Origin: Opitutaceae bacterium TAV5
GTDB lineage: Bacteria; Verrucomicrobiota; Verrucomicrobiia; Opitutales; Opitutaceae
Assembly: GCA_000242935.3 (NCBI GenBank)
Contig: CP007053.1
Coordinates: 2,651,001-2,715,000 of the forward strand
Length of the DNA: 64,000 bases
Direction: 5' to 3'
Shown: positions 46,661 to 57,200 of the stretch, piece after piece
Layout: each line of letters begins with the position of its first letter
Position numbering within the stretch: position 1 is the stretch's first letter
Program-made: the position numbers and the translations under genes
The notes under the pieces: model-generated
The model's input: the letters and a program-made list of their open reading frames with translations, nothing else
What the model was told of the DNA's origin: nothing
The model's database searches: none

Positions 46661-48775
46661 TCAATCCGTATCCGTGCGGAAAGGACACGCGGGGAAGCCG
46701 GCGGCGTTGTAGAGATTGCACGTCGGGTTCGGGAACCAGGCATAACGGACGGCCTCGGGCTTCGGCACACGGGGCGAGGAGACGATAACCGTCTCGCCGT
46801 CGATGCGGGCGTCGGCCCATTCCCATTTCCCTCCGGCGCCGCGAATGAGGAAACCTTCGAGCTGGCTGTCGGGGCTGTTGCGTTTCAGCGGTCTGGTCAC
46901 GCGTTGCGGCACGCTCTGATAAAGGTATTCGGCCGGAACCGGACGGGCCACGAGGCCGCCGCCGAGGTGTTTGAACCGGACGCGGATCGCCGGGCCCTCG
47001 ATCGTCATCGCATCATAAACGGGTCCGGAATACTCCACGGGGCTGCCGTAATCATGAGCCAGAGCCAGCGCCGCGAGGCGCGCGCCGGCTTCGTGTTTGC
47101 TTTTCGGATGAACGTCGCCGGCCTCGCCGGCGTCGATGAGCACGGCCTGGCCGGTGCGGGGGAGTTTGAGGGTCAGCGTCTGCGCCTCACGAATGCCGGC
47201 CCAGCCGGGGGAGGCATTCGGGTCGTCGGTTTTTTCCTGAAAGTTGGGAAGCTGGCACCAGTAGAAGGAAAGCGGCGTGGCGGCGGTGGCCAGTCCCGAG
47301 CCGGCCCAGCGGGCGCGCCAGTCGTTGATGAGCAGCGGGAACGTGGCGCGGTAGCGGAGCGGATTGCCGGCGTCATTCTCTCCCTGATACCAGATAAAAC
47401 CGCGCAGGCCGTAGGGCACGAGCGCGTCGATCATGCCGTTGTAGAGCGAGGCGGGGACGTTCCAGGGGCGGAGCGGAGCCTTGAGCGGACCGGGACTGGC
47501 GGCGCGGGCGGCGGGCGTGAGCGGAGCGAAGGCATGCTCGGTCTTGAGCAGCCAGTCGCCGAAAAGTTTTTGCGAGCCGGCGGTGAAGTAGCCGGCGTTG
47601 ATGCCGGATTCGCCGAGCGGAGCATGGATGCGGATGGCGAGGGTGTGGCGGCCGGCGGTGGCGTCGGATGCGGGCACGCGATACTGACGGCGGGAATTGA
47701 GGCGGGAACGTCCCTCGCCGTCGAAGGTTTCGAGGGTGCGGCCTCCGATTTTTTTCCCGTCGAGGTAAACGGTGTCGATGCCGACGATTTCGTCGATGTC
47801 GATAGTCAGGGGTTTGCCCGCGTCGGCGGGCGGAACCGTGATGTCGCGGCGGACCCAGAGGATGCGCTCACCGGGGAGTTTTCCGGCGAGACGGACTTTT
47901 GTCCATCCGTCGGCTCCGTCGGTGGCGGGGCCGGTGGTGAAGGCGGCGAGAGCGTCGGGCGGGGTGGGGCGGTCTTCGCGTTGACTGGCGGCGAGCCAGG
48001 GTTTGAGGGCGGCGAGCCAGGCGGCCTTGGTCGCGGGGAAATCGGCAAAGGCGGTCACTTGCGCCGTGGCGGCGGGGCTGATCGCGGGGTCGGATTTGAG
48101 GGCGTCGAGGCTGGTCCAGGCCTCGACGGGCGTGCCACCCCAGCTCGAATGGATGACGCCGAAGGGAACGCCGAGTTCGGCCTGAAGCTGGCGGGCGAAG
48201 TAATACGCGACGGCGGAAAAACCGGGCGTGGTATCGGGCGCGGCGACGACCCATTTGCCGGCGACGTCGGCAAGCGGCGTGGGCGAGGTTTTGCGCGATG
48301 CAGTGAAGAAACGGATACTGTTGTTGACGGACGCGGCGATTTCGTCCTTGGAGGCGCTGGCGCTCATGGTGCGGGCCATGTTGGACTGGCCCGAGGCGAG
48401 CCAGACTTCGCCGACGAGGACATCGGAGATGGCGAGGGTATTGGCGGCCTTGACGACGAGCCGGTGAGGACCGGCGGGGATACGGGCGACGCCGGAGAGA
48501 TCGAGATCGATCCGCCAGCGGCCATCGGCGCCGGCGGTCGTGCTCGCGGTGGCCAAAGGAGCGACGGATGAAGAGGCGGCGGCGGAGGGCGCCAGGGTGA
48601 TCGTTATTTTTTCTCCGGGTGCGGCGCGTCCCCAGACGGGCGTGGCGGCGGAACGCTGGAGGACCATGTGGTCGGAAAACACGGAGGGCAGCGTGACGTC
48701 GGCGTGCGCGAAACGGGGCGCAGCGGCGGACGTGATCAGGAGCAGGGCGAGTGTGACGATACGGGAGAAACGCAT
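46661..48775 (-). CDS. secreted sialate O-acetylesterase-like protein
   Basis: A 704-residue secreted esterase. Signal peptide at about 1-25. A beta domain (about 28-115) precedes the SGNH/GDSL-type catalytic part: GEVWLASGQSNMA holds the nucleophilic Ser, SSWGGTPVEAW follows, and the His lies in AGDVHPKSKHEAG. An inserted jelly-roll-like domain (about 260-400) contains IDIDEIVGIDTVYLDG. The family removes acetyl esters from sialic acid or plant glycans such as xylan. First gene (by strand) of set 2, upstream beta-helix gene in the same direction. Confidence 0.87.
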   Translation of the reverse strand: MRFSRIVTLALLLITSAAAPRFAHADVTLPSVFSDHMVLQRSAATPVWGRAAPGEKITITLAPSAAASSSVAPLATASTTAGADGRWRIDLDLSGVARIPAGPHRLVVKAANTLAISDVLVGEVWLASGQSNMARTMSASASKDEIAASVNNSIRFFTASRKTSPTPLADVAGKWVVAAPDTTPGFSAVAYYFARQLQAELGVPFGVIHSSWGGTPVEAWTSLDALKSDPAISPAATAQVTAFADFPATKAAWLAALKPWLAASQREDRPTPPDALAAFTTGPATDGADGWTKVRLAGKLPGERILWVRRDITVPPADAGKPLTIDIDEIVGIDTVYLDGKKIGGRTLETFDGEGRSRLNSRRQYRVPASDATAGRHTLAIRIHAPLGESGINAGYFTAGSQKLFGDWLLKTEHAFAPLTPAARAASPGPLKAPLRPWNVPASLYNGMIDALVPYGLRGFIWYQGENDAGNPLRYRATFPLLINDWRARWAGSGLATAATPLSFYWCQLPNFQEKTDDPNASPGWAGIREAQTLTLKLPRTGQAVLIDAGEAGDVHPKSKHEAGARLAALALAHDYGSPVEYSGPVYDAMTIEGPAIRVRFKHLGGGLVARPVPAEYLYQSVPQRVTRPLKRNSPDSQLEGFLIRGAGGKWEWADARIDGETVIVSSPRVPKPEAVRYAWFPNPTCNLYNAAGFPACPFRTDTD

Positions 48776-48890
48776 GAGGAGTGATCGGGCAAAGGGTCGG
48801 GTTACTGGAATCGTGCGGCATTCAGGCCGGGATCGGCCTGTCTGTCACGCCATTCCGCGAAGCAACCGTTCTCAGACGCGTGCTTTCCGT

Positions 48891-50834
48891 TCACGGATGT
48901 CCGTCGCGCGGCTGCGGACCGACGGGGAAGTCGAGGGGGACGGAGCCGGGCGCGGGGCGCGTGGGGATTTCGTCGGGGACAGGGAGCGTCGCGGCGAGTT
49001 TGGCGAGCGCGAGGCGGTCGAGGCCGAGGCGGTGGGCGGCGGCGAGACGGGAAAGATTGTCCGGATCGGCAGTGATTGCGTTGGCGGGCAGGCCGCGTCC
49101 GTGGGGACCGGCGGCGGTGGCGGCAAGGGCGGCGACGGTCGTTTGGGCAAGGACACTGGGGAAGCCTCCCTTGAAGGCGGCGAGGTTATTGTCAAAAATG
49201 ATGCCGGAGTCGCCGGCGCGGGGCGAGAGGGTGTGGGCGAGGAGGATGTTGTTGACGAAGTAGAAGTCGCGCAGGGGACGGTCGGGCGGGTTGAGGAGCG
49301 TGAGGATGCGGCCCGACGGGGTAAGCACGGTGTTGTGCGCAACCCAGAAGCCTCCGAGGCACGGAGCGTCAGTGTGTGCGGAGGTGGAGGCCGGGGCTTT
49401 CCACCAGCGGTCGTCCTTGCTGATGCCGAGTTTGAAGACGGCGCCGGTGTTGGCGGGGGACGAGGCCTGCGCGTCCGGCGTCTGGAGGATGATGTTGTCG
49501 TAAATGAGGATGGGGCCTGGAAGCGCGGCGGCATCCGCTCCGCTCAGGGGTTGCCAGGAGAACGGCTCAAAGGTGTCGAGGACGAGGTTGTGGTGGATGC
49601 GCAGGTTGCGGGCGCGGGGCTCGGCTTCGATGGCGTTGTCGCAGATGCGTTCGAACCGGTTGTGGTGGATATTGGCGTTGGTGCTGTGACCGGAGCCGCC
49701 GCCGTTGATGGCTTCGAACATGTCGTAAAAGTGGTTGTTGCGGATTTCCCAGGCGTCGCCGATGCCGTGGAAGGCGCCGACTTCGTAACCGTAAGCATAG
49801 CCGGGGCCCTGGTTGGGGAGGGGCAGGGTGCCCTTGCGCTGCCAGTGGATGATTTTTTGCCACCATTCGGAGCGTGCGCGCTGGGCGGCCAGCTCGGCGG
49901 GCGTGAAGTCCTCGATGTCGGCGTAGGCGGGGAACTGGGTGAAGTAGTTGTTCTCGACCAGAACGCGGTCGGCGCGGGGACGGTTGCGAGCGCCGGGTTC
50001 ATCGTCACGCGGGGCGGAGATGCCGACGCGGCAGCCGTAGAACCAGTTGTTGCGGAGGGTGAGGTCGGAGGCGTCGGTGCGGACGCCGGCGATGCCCGGT
50101 GTCTCGAAGGTGAAACCGTCAATGATGACGTGGGCCGGTCCGGAAAAGGCGAGAGTCAGGTTATGGTTGTCCGGGCGATTCGGATACACGCCGAATCTGC
50201 CGGCGCCGGTTGGCGGGGAGACGGCCATGGTGGCGTCGCCGGGATCGACGGGGCCGTAGCGTCCGTCGGCGCGGAGACGGATGTAGAGGTGCCTGGTCGC
50301 GGGGTCCCAGGCGAAACCGTGTTTGTGCCCGGGGTAGTCGTCGGCGAGGAAACGGAAGGCGCGCAAGTCGGCAAGCGTGGGGTACGCGAGGAGATCGGCG
50401 CGGTTGGTGAGGACGCGGGCGGGGCGGTAGCCGAGGGGGATGCGCCAGAGGCCGAGTTCGCGGTCAACGAGTTCCCAGGGGACCTGTTTCTCGCGGATGC
50501 CGCGTTGCGCGCCGGTGATGATGACGCGGTCGCGTTCGACGCGGTCGGCCATGATGCGGATGGGGGCGTCCGCCGTGCCGCCGCGGCGGAGGACGACGTG
50601 TTCGTAATATATTCCTGGATACGCGATGACGGTGTCGCCGGGTTGCGCGGCATCAATGGCGCGCTGGAGGGTGGCGAAGGCGGCGGCGCGGGTGCGCCCG
50701 CTGTGGGTGTCGCTCCCGCCGGCGGCGTCGGTATGCCAGGTGGCGGCGCGCGCGGGGATGGCAAAAACGCCGGCGCCGAGGCTGGCGCCGGCAACGAATG
50801 CGAGGATGAAAAGGAGGGGGCTGCGCAGAATCAT
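48891..50834 (-). CDS. secreted right-handed beta-helix protein
   Basis: A 647-residue protein with a signal peptide (about 1-30). It opens TWHTDAAGGSDTHSGRTRAA, the common start of parallel beta-helix lyase-like proteins, followed by many short coils with Asn ladders (LTLRNNWFYGCRVGIS, ANIHHNRFERICDNAIE, LRIHHNLVLDTFEP). Such folds bind or cleave polysaccharides (pectate lyase, chondroitinase B types). The catalytic chemistry cannot be told from sequence. It lies next to the sialate esterase gene, so joint action on one glycan is likely. Confidence 0.78.
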   Translation of the reverse strand: MILRSPLLFILAFVAGASLGAGVFAIPARAATWHTDAAGGSDTHSGRTRAAAFATLQRAIDAAQPGDTVIAYPGIYYEHVVLRRGGTADAPIRIMADRVERDRVIITGAQRGIREKQVPWELVDRELGLWRIPLGYRPARVLTNRADLLAYPTLADLRAFRFLADDYPGHKHGFAWDPATRHLYIRLRADGRYGPVDPGDATMAVSPPTGAGRFGVYPNRPDNHNLTLAFSGPAHVIIDGFTFETPGIAGVRTDASDLTLRNNWFYGCRVGISAPRDDEPGARNRPRADRVLVENNYFTQFPAYADIEDFTPAELAAQRARSEWWQKIIHWQRKGTLPLPNQGPGYAYGYEVGAFHGIGDAWEIRNNHFYDMFEAINGGGSGHSTNANIHHNRFERICDNAIEAEPRARNLRIHHNLVLDTFEPFSWQPLSGADAAALPGPILIYDNIILQTPDAQASSPANTGAVFKLGISKDDRWWKAPASTSAHTDAPCLGGFWVAHNTVLTPSGRILTLLNPPDRPLRDFYFVNNILLAHTLSPRAGDSGIIFDNNLAAFKGGFPSVLAQTTVAALAATAAGPHGRGLPANAITADPDNLSRLAAAHRLGLDRLALAKLAATLPVPDEIPTRPAPGSVPLDFPVGPQPRDGHP

Positions 50835-50947
50835 GAAAACGGATGGAAGAGAGGGAGCGGGGGGGTTGCGGGGACTGCGCTTACGAAGCCTGTGAGGAAT
50901 GTGGACTTCGTCCCGCAGGCGCGAGGCGTCGCAAGTAAGCGTTTAGC

Positions 50948-50975
50948 GTAGCTGCGAACTTACGTTCGCAGCTAC
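50948..50975. repeat. family B palindrome, GTAGCTGCGAAC type
   Basis: Twelve-base arms GTAGCTGCGAAC and GTTCGCAGCTAC with a four-base loop. It is a compact relative of the element at 26890-26957 and lies between the beta-helix gene start and the end of the prepilin-like gene. Confidence 0.75.
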
Positions 50976-51029
50976 AGGGGGCGTGCTGGCCAAGCAGATA
51001 CCGTCGCAAGCTACGCTCCTTGTTGTTTT

Positions 51030-51800
51030 TCACGGCACGCGGTTGGTTTCGGCGGCGGAGAAGGAGCGGACGGAGCCGTCGAACATTGCGATGTGGCGGC
51101 GTCCGCCGTGGATCGGACGGTCGGGGCAATCCTTGCCGGCGGAGACGAAGATAGAGTCCTTGTCGGCGGAACGAAGCATCGTGCGCGAGTTGTCGCGGAG
51201 CGACACGGGCATGTTGGAGGTGTCAACGGCGGTCGGATTTTCGATGCTGTTGATGGAGTGCGGAGGCCAGCCCTTGTTCTTGTTGCCGAAAGGACTGTCC
51301 TTCGCTCCCCACTGGTCGTTGCTGGATTGCGGGACGGTGAAAAAGACGGTCAAACCCGTGTAGGGTTTGCGCGCCTCCCACGCGCGCTGGGCGCCAGTCA
51401 GAATGGAAGTAGCGTCGCGTTGTCCCGAGCCTGCGGGAGTGGCGAGGCCGAGGTAGGGATGAATGAAGGTCAAAAGCAGACCTTGATTGTAAGCCGTCGA
51501 CTCGGGGTTGGAGTTCCAGTAACGGATTGTCTGGTCCATGTAGAGCGGGCCGGGGAGCGTGCCGTTGCGCTGGTCGGCAGTGTAACTGAGAACGGAGATG
51601 GCGAGTTGCCGCATCTGGTTGGTGCCTTCGATTGCGCGGGCCTTGTCGCGGACCGCGCCGACGGTCGGGATGAGGATCGCGGCGAGAATGCCGATGATGG
51701 CGATCACGGTGAGCAACTCGATGAGGGTGAAACCGGAGCGTAAGGACGGGGAGGACCGGGGAGAGGAAGGCTGGTGATTGGGCATGGCTTTGGGAAACAT
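51030..51800 (-). CDS. prepilin-like secreted protein (set 2)
   Basis: A 256-residue pseudopilin-like protein. The prepilin site reads [20 protein letters not shown] after a short basic leader; the body begins TVGAVRDKARAIEGTNQMRQ. The C-terminus has the exact H-x9-DG pattern (HGGRRHIAMFDGSVRSF). A start at 51800 (MFPKAM) is chosen; 51785 is also possible. Divergent from the LacI gene with an operator between. Paralogues at 42420 and 57881. Confidence 0.83.
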   Translation of the reverse strand: MFPKAMPNHQPSSPRSSPSLRSGFTLIELLTVIAIIGILAAILIPTVGAVRDKARAIEGTNQMRQLAISVLSYTADQRNGTLPGPLYMDQTIRYWNSNPESTAYNQGLLLTFIHPYLGLATPAGSGQRDATSILTGAQRAWEARKPYTGLTVFFTVPQSSNDQWGAKDSPFGNKNKGWPPHSINSIENPTAVDTSNMPVSLRDNSRTMLRSADKDSIFVSAGKDCPDRPIHGGRRHIAMFDGSVRSFSAAETNRVP

Positions 51801-51845
51801 GACAGGACAATCGCTCAGGAGGGCAGGAGGGCGCAACCGGCGACA

Positions 51846-51863
51846 ATTTTAACTCGTTAAAAT
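51846..51863. promoter_or_regulatory. LacI-type operator, divergent (set 2)
   Basis: ATTTTAACTCGTTAAAAT, eight-base perfect arms, centred between the divergent prepilin-like gene (start 51800) and LacI gene (start 51890). The arms are identical to those at 52996-53013 upstream of the PEP-CTERM gene, so one regulator probably binds both. Confidence 0.7.
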
Positions 51864-51889
51864 CCGGCCCGTCGCTTGTCTTTCCGACG

Positions 51890-52987
51890 ATGCCGCCACC
51901 TGACACACCTGTTACCCTGCAAACCGTCGCCGACCGCGCGGGCGTCACGCGGGCGCTGGTGTCGATGGCGTTGCGCAACTCTCCGAAGGTGGCGGCGGCT
52001 ACGCGGTTGCGGTTGCAGCGGATCGCGCAGGAGCTGGGCTACCGGCCCAATCCGATGGTGCGAGCGCTCATGACGAGCCTGCGCGCGCAGCGAGAGGTCA
52101 CGTATCAGGCGGCGCTGGGATTCATCACCGTGTTTCGCGAGCGCGATGTCTGGAAAACCTACCTGACGTATCCCGAGTATTTCGAGGGTGCCGCGCGCCG
52201 TGGTCTGGAACTGGGCTACCGTCTGGAGCATTTCTGGCTTGGCGATTATGCAAACCATCCCGGCCGGCTGGAGCAGGTGCTGCGCGCCCGCGGCATCCGG
52301 GGCGTGCTGGTGCCCCCGCTGCCGCAAGACCGGACCGGAACATGGTGGCGCGCGCTGCGCGACATCAACCTGGAGGATTTCAGCGTGGTGACGTTCGGTT
52401 ATTCGCTGGCGCAGCCGAATCCGCCGCGCGTGTGCAACTACCATATCCAGACGGTGGATACGGCCATGCGCCGGCTTGCGGCGCGCGGCTACCGGCGGAT
52501 TGGCGCGGTGATCAGTGAAAACGACACCCGGCAGGTCAACATGCTCTGGTCCGCCGGGCTGCAAGTGGCGCGGATGCAGATGCCGGAGTTGGAAATCATG
52601 GAGTTTCCGTGGAGCGCGTCCCCAGGCGGGCGGGGCGGCGGCACGGGTGGCTGGGGCGAGTGGTCGGAGAAGGCGTTTCGCGCCTGGTTCGCCCGCCGGA
52701 AGCCCGAGGTGATCGTGGGCCTGACGCTTGAGGTGTGGGATTGGGTGCGCCGACTGCGCAGGCGCATCCCGGACGAACTGGGCTTTTTGCATCTGGACTG
52801 TCAGCGCGGCGGCATTTTTTCCGGCATGTGCCAGAACACGACCAGGCTCGGCATCGCGGCGGCGGAGTTGCTGGCAAGCTTGGTGGAGGGCAACGTGCAG
52901 TGCGAGAAGGCGGAGCCGCGGGTGCTTCTTATTGCGAGCGATTTTGTGGAGGGCACGACGCTGCGTCCGGCGAGGGCGCCGGTTTGA
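51890..52987 (+). CDS. LacI-family regulator (set 2)
   Basis: A 365-residue regulator. The HTH is LQTVADRAGVTRALVSMAL (about residues 10-28), with hinge-region GYRPNPMVRALM. The effector domain is of the periplasmic-binding type but divergent, with a Gly-rich insertion (SPGGRGGGTGGWGEW near residue 244). Two identical-arm palindromes flank the gene, upstream and downstream, which predicts control of itself, the prepilin-like gene and the PEP-CTERM gene. Confidence 0.88.
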   Translation: MPPPDTPVTLQTVADRAGVTRALVSMALRNSPKVAAATRLRLQRIAQELGYRPNPMVRALMTSLRAQREVTYQAALGFITVFRERDVWKTYLTYPEYFEGAARRGLELGYRLEHFWLGDYANHPGRLEQVLRARGIRGVLVPPLPQDRTGTWWRALRDINLEDFSVVTFGYSLAQPNPPRVCNYHIQTVDTAMRRLAARGYRRIGAVISENDTRQVNMLWSAGLQVARMQMPELEIMEFPWSASPGGRGGGTGGWGEWSEKAFRAWFARRKPEVIVGLTLEVWDWVRRLRRRIPDELGFLHLDCQRGGIFSGMCQNTTRLGIAAAELLASLVEGNVQCEKAEPRVLLIASDFVEGTTLRPARAPV

Positions 52988-52992
52988 CGGGG

Positions 52993-53016
52993 CGGATTTT
53001 AACGGGTTAAAATCCG
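52993..53016. promoter_or_regulatory. LacI-type operator before PEP-CTERM gene
   Basis: A 24-base palindrome with 11-base perfect arms and GG centre; its core, ATTTTAACGGGTTAAAAT, matches the 51846 site in both arms. It lies six bases after the LacI stop codon and 103 bases before the PEP-CTERM start. Confidence 0.7.
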
Positions 53017-53118
53017 TCTGCATTGTAGCAGGGGAGCGGGAAGGGGATTGGTGGGGAAGAAAACGGCATCTGTCCGTTGTTTCAGTCACCAAAACGCAAC
53101 CCTGATTTACTCATCACC

Positions 53119-54024
53119 ATGAAACCTCGCTCCATCCGGTCTTCCGTATCCCGATTGGCTCTCTGTCCGTCTGCCTTTCTGTTCGCCGCGCTGTTGTCCG
53201 TCCCTGCCGTGCAAGCCTCACTGATCTGGCAGGCGGATTTTGAAAGTTACAACACGTCGGCCGGCGCGGCGGCGCTCACGATCAACAGTACGGGTAATAA
53301 TGATACGTTTACTGCAACGTCTCCAAGCAACCTTGGCACAGTCTCGCCGGAGGTGCGCAAAAGCGGCGCGCCCGCGTTCATGTCGGGCAATGCGCTTTAC
53401 ATTGGTGGCGCCTCGACGGCGGCTTCCATCAATTTCCAGCTTCAGCAAGCCGCCATCGCTTCGATGACGGGCAATGGCGGCGTCCTCGTCGTCAGTTTTG
53501 ACGTTTTCAGTGACAGCGCCTCGCAAGTCAGCATTTCCGGGGAGGGGCGCACTGCCAGCGGACGCGATGGCACCAGTCTTTTCAGCGCCAGCACGGTGGC
53601 CTCCATGCCCTATCGTGTCACCATCGTTATCAACCGCTCCGGCGCCACCATCACCCTTCCCGACACGCTCGGCACGCTTGATAATCGTAGTTCCGCGATT
53701 TATCGTTTCGACGGCACAAGTTACTCCGGTATCTCCCTTGGTGCGGAAAATAGCGTCGGCTGGAGCTCGATCACCGCCGGTTTTGCCACGGGGTTTTCGC
53801 TCAGCAGCTCGGTGGTCGGTTCCGCCTACGGCATGTGGCTCGACAACTTCGGCGCGTGGGACTCGCTGTCGGATACCGTCAACGGTACCAACATCCTTTC
53901 ACTCGCGCCTGGCACTGCGCTTTCCTCGATCCCCGAACCGTCCACGCTGACATTGCTGGCGGGTATCGCGGCGCTTGCGGGCGTGACCGGATTCCGCCGG
54001 TTGCGGCGCGCGTGCGCTGAATGA
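53119..54024 (+). CDS. PEP-CTERM surface protein (set 2)
   Basis: A 301-residue exported protein. Signal peptide at about 1-35 (ends VPAVQAS), then a Thr/Ser-rich, beta-type body starting LIWQADFESYNTSAGAAALT. The C-terminus carries IPEPSTLTLLAGIAALAGVT and a basic end, the PEP-CTERM tag. It is downstream of the LacI gene and its operator. Body sequence differs from the other two PEP-CTERM proteins, so they are not simple copies. Confidence 0.8.
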   Translation: MKPRSIRSSVSRLALCPSAFLFAALLSVPAVQASLIWQADFESYNTSAGAAALTINSTGNNDTFTATSPSNLGTVSPEVRKSGAPAFMSGNALYIGGASTAASINFQLQQAAIASMTGNGGVLVVSFDVFSDSASQVSISGEGRTASGRDGTSLFSASTVASMPYRVTIVINRSGATITLPDTLGTLDNRSSAIYRFDGTSYSGISLGAENSVGWSSITAGFATGFSLSSSVVGSAYGMWLDNFGAWDSLSDTVNGTNILSLAPGTALSSIPEPSTLTLLAGIAALAGVTGFRRLRRACAE

Positions 54025-54214
54025 ACGAGGCAGGCAAGCCACGCAATACGGGCGGCCACGATGTATCACGTCTCCGGATTCCCCGACAGGCGAGCCCGCA
54101 TCCGTAAGACGCGCATGGTGAGTGACCGGGGAAAGAATCAGGTGACAGGAATCGTCATCGTATATCCCGGGGTTTCTGACGGCCTGAGAACAGGCCCGGT
54201 CTGCACCATGCGTC

Positions 54215-57200
54215 TCAATCTCCGGCCGGGGGAACGATCTCGTAAGCCAGTTGCGTGCCGGCCTCTGTCACGGTTTCCACGCGCAGATGCCATGCGCCCT
54301 CCTCGCCCTGGCTCAGCGGGACTTCGCGCAGGCGCGCTCCGCTCGCCGAAACCGCCCATGCTTGCCACGACACGCCGGGCGCGAGGCGCAGCGTCAGCTC
54401 GGCCGCGCCGCGCCGGACCAGATGGGGGAGTTTTCCCCGCTGTTCGAGAGTCTGCCGGTCGGCCGAGGAAAAGCGCGTGCCGGCCGGGAGCGAATCGGTG
54501 AGGTACGCGACCAACACCCGCCGGCTGTCGGCCAGATCGCGCCCGTCGGCAGAGATCACGCCTAGCGTGGCAAAGTCTCCCCGGTTCCGGACTGCCGCAA
54601 AATGCCCTTCGAGTCGCACGTCCTGCGGAAGGACAAACAGCTCGCTGCGCGGGGTGGCAACCCGGAGCGTGCCGGCGGAGGTATCCAGAATGATCTGACC
54701 GGTGTCGCTCTGGTAGCGCGTGTTGTCGGGGCTGACCGATCCGGGCGGGAGAATGCCTTCGGATTGCAGCCGGACGGCAAGGTTTTCGTTGGCGGGAAAA
54801 ACACGGCCGGCGAGAGCCCCATCGACCGCACGCGGGCTGGCGGGTTCCTGGACGACAATGGCGGCCGGCGCGCGCCCGCGCAGAATGTCCGCGGGGCTTT
54901 CGGTGAGGGAACCGATGCGGGCTACGAGCCCGATGCGGGAGAAGCCGTCGGGGAAGGGTTGGTTGATCCGGCCGAACGCCGTGGAATCCTGCACCGAAAA
55001 AACGATGCGCGTGGCGGCCGGCGCGATGTCGCCGCGGAGAAAAAGCACGGCGGCGAGCCGGTCGCCCAACTGGCCGATCGGGTCGTCGGCGATGGAGAAG
55101 GTGCCGCCGCGTCCGGGCGCGGCAAGGGCGGCCCGGCTGGAAGCGTAGTCGAAATTGTAGATGGCATCCCAGTCCTGCAGGCTGGCGTAGGCGGGCATGA
55201 GGGCGAGCGCCTCCGAGCGGTGGCGGTTGGGGCGCACGTAGTTGAACTCCGTCACGGCATACGGTTTCCCGAAAATGCGGGATGGCATCAGCTCCCGGGG
55301 AAGCGCGGCCGCGGCCTCCGTTGCGCTTGCCTGGTTGAAGCGGAAGGGGAGCTTGAAGCGCTCCTGCAGGAAGCGCGGGTGATCCCAGTAGCGGTGGTTG
55401 TCCACATAGTCGTAGTTTTCTCTCAGATACGTGAGTTCCTGGCCTTGGCGATGGTTCACGCCGGTCAGCGGAGTCCGTACGCCGAGGGAGCGGAGAAAGC
55501 CGGCCATGCGCTGGTCGAGCCGGCGGTGCGCCTCGATGATGAAGCGGTTGAAGACGACATCGCGGCGGCCGGCAACGTCGTCGGCTGCGGCACCTGACGG
55601 CAGCAGGCCGCGGTTGGCGGGCTCGGCGAGCCAGGCGTCGAAGGCCGCCCGGTAATGGCGGTTGATGACCGGATCGCTGTGGATGCGGTGGTCGGGCGAG
55701 TTTTCATTGACGGGGCAGATCCCGGCGATGGCGGGGTCGTCCTTCCAGGCGATTCCGGTGTGGGGATTGGTGTGCGTGAGGAGGTTCCGGGCGAAGCTGG
55801 CCCATGTGTCAAAGGCCGCGTCAGATACCGGCAGGAGCGCCTTGAAGCGCCAGTGCATGTCGCCGCTCGCCGTCGCCGAATGCTTGCCGGGGGCGTCGAA
55901 CCCGAGGGCGGCGAACTCTTCCGGCGAAAAGGTCCGGCTGGTGTAGAGGTCGAGGTTGATGTAGAGCCCGCGCCGTTTGCACGCGGCAAACAGGTAGTCG
56001 AGGGCATCGAGTTTTTCCGGGTCGAGTTCGTGCGAGGCGCCGCCCTTGCGCTGGAGATCGCGGTCGTAGTGGTGGATGCGGATGCTGTTGTAGCCGGACC
56101 GGGCCAGGCGCTCCGCCAGGAGCTCCGCCTCGTCGCGGGTGGGGTAGTTGGCCGAGAAGCAGAGATTCACGCCCCAGAACCGGACGCGCTCTGCGGGACG
56201 GTCACGAAAGGCGAAATGTCCCTCCGGGGTCACGATCACCGGGCCGTGTTTCCCGGCCGGCGCGTCGAGTTGCGTTGAAAAATCGAATACGCTCCCGATC
56301 TCGACCTCCATCCGGTGGTCGTGGGCGGCCCAGTCGCGATCGGCCGTGGCCGTCCAGGCGCGCCGGGGAGTCGCCGGCGTGATGCGGAGGTCGGAGCCGC
56401 TGACGGCCGCGATCATCCACATCGAGGGGCCGCCGGTCTCGAAGTCGAGCGAGGCGACGGGTTTTTGGCGGAGGTCGAAACGGGAGAGATAGAGCCCCAC
56501 TTCGCTGCTTGGGTTGCGCCCTGTCCAGACGACGGCGGCGTTGGCCAGCGGATACGGATTCCACCAGTTTCCGATGTCGCGTCCGTTGCGGATTTCGTGC
56601 GTCGTTTCGGTCGCGTCGGCATAGCGCACCGTGAGGCGCCCGACCGGAGGGCCTTCGGCGACTTTTCCGGAAAGCCAGGCTCCGGCGTGGAGGAGGTAGA
56701 GGCTGTTCCAGCCGGCCGATTGCGCGGCCGTTTCCGGCGGCAGCGCGAGCGTGCGTTTTTTGGGAAGAAAATCCTGGCCGGCTTTGCCGAGAACGATGGC
56801 GGCGCGGCCGTCGTTTCGGGTTTCGTCGAGGATTTCGAACCGGATGCCGGAGACGGTCAGCGGACCGGGGGCGAGGACGCGCAGATCGTTTTGGTCTCCC
56901 TGGTCGGTCCACCCGCCGCGCCGGTCGCCGGCGATTTCGTCGCGGAAACCGGAGTTGGCCGCCTCGCCCAGGAGGAGGGGCATGTTGTCCGAAGGGGCGT
57001 GGCGCAAGGCGAGCGACAGGGAGGTCCGCATGAGCGGCTCGCCGCTGTTCAGCGGGAAGCGGAGGCGGACGGAAAAGACATTCCGCCTCCACTGGCGGGC
57101 GTCCTGGATGAGCAGGCTGAAATTGCCGGAGATGGTTAGCGTGCCGGTCGCGGAGGGCAGGGTCAGGACGCGGGGGCGGACGGACGCCGCCGCGACAATC

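Noticed and set aside
46490-50951. Two very long plus-strand frames opposite the sialate esterase and beta-helix genes.
   Set aside because: The minus strand encodes signal peptides and recognisable folds; the plus-strand products are low-complexity.
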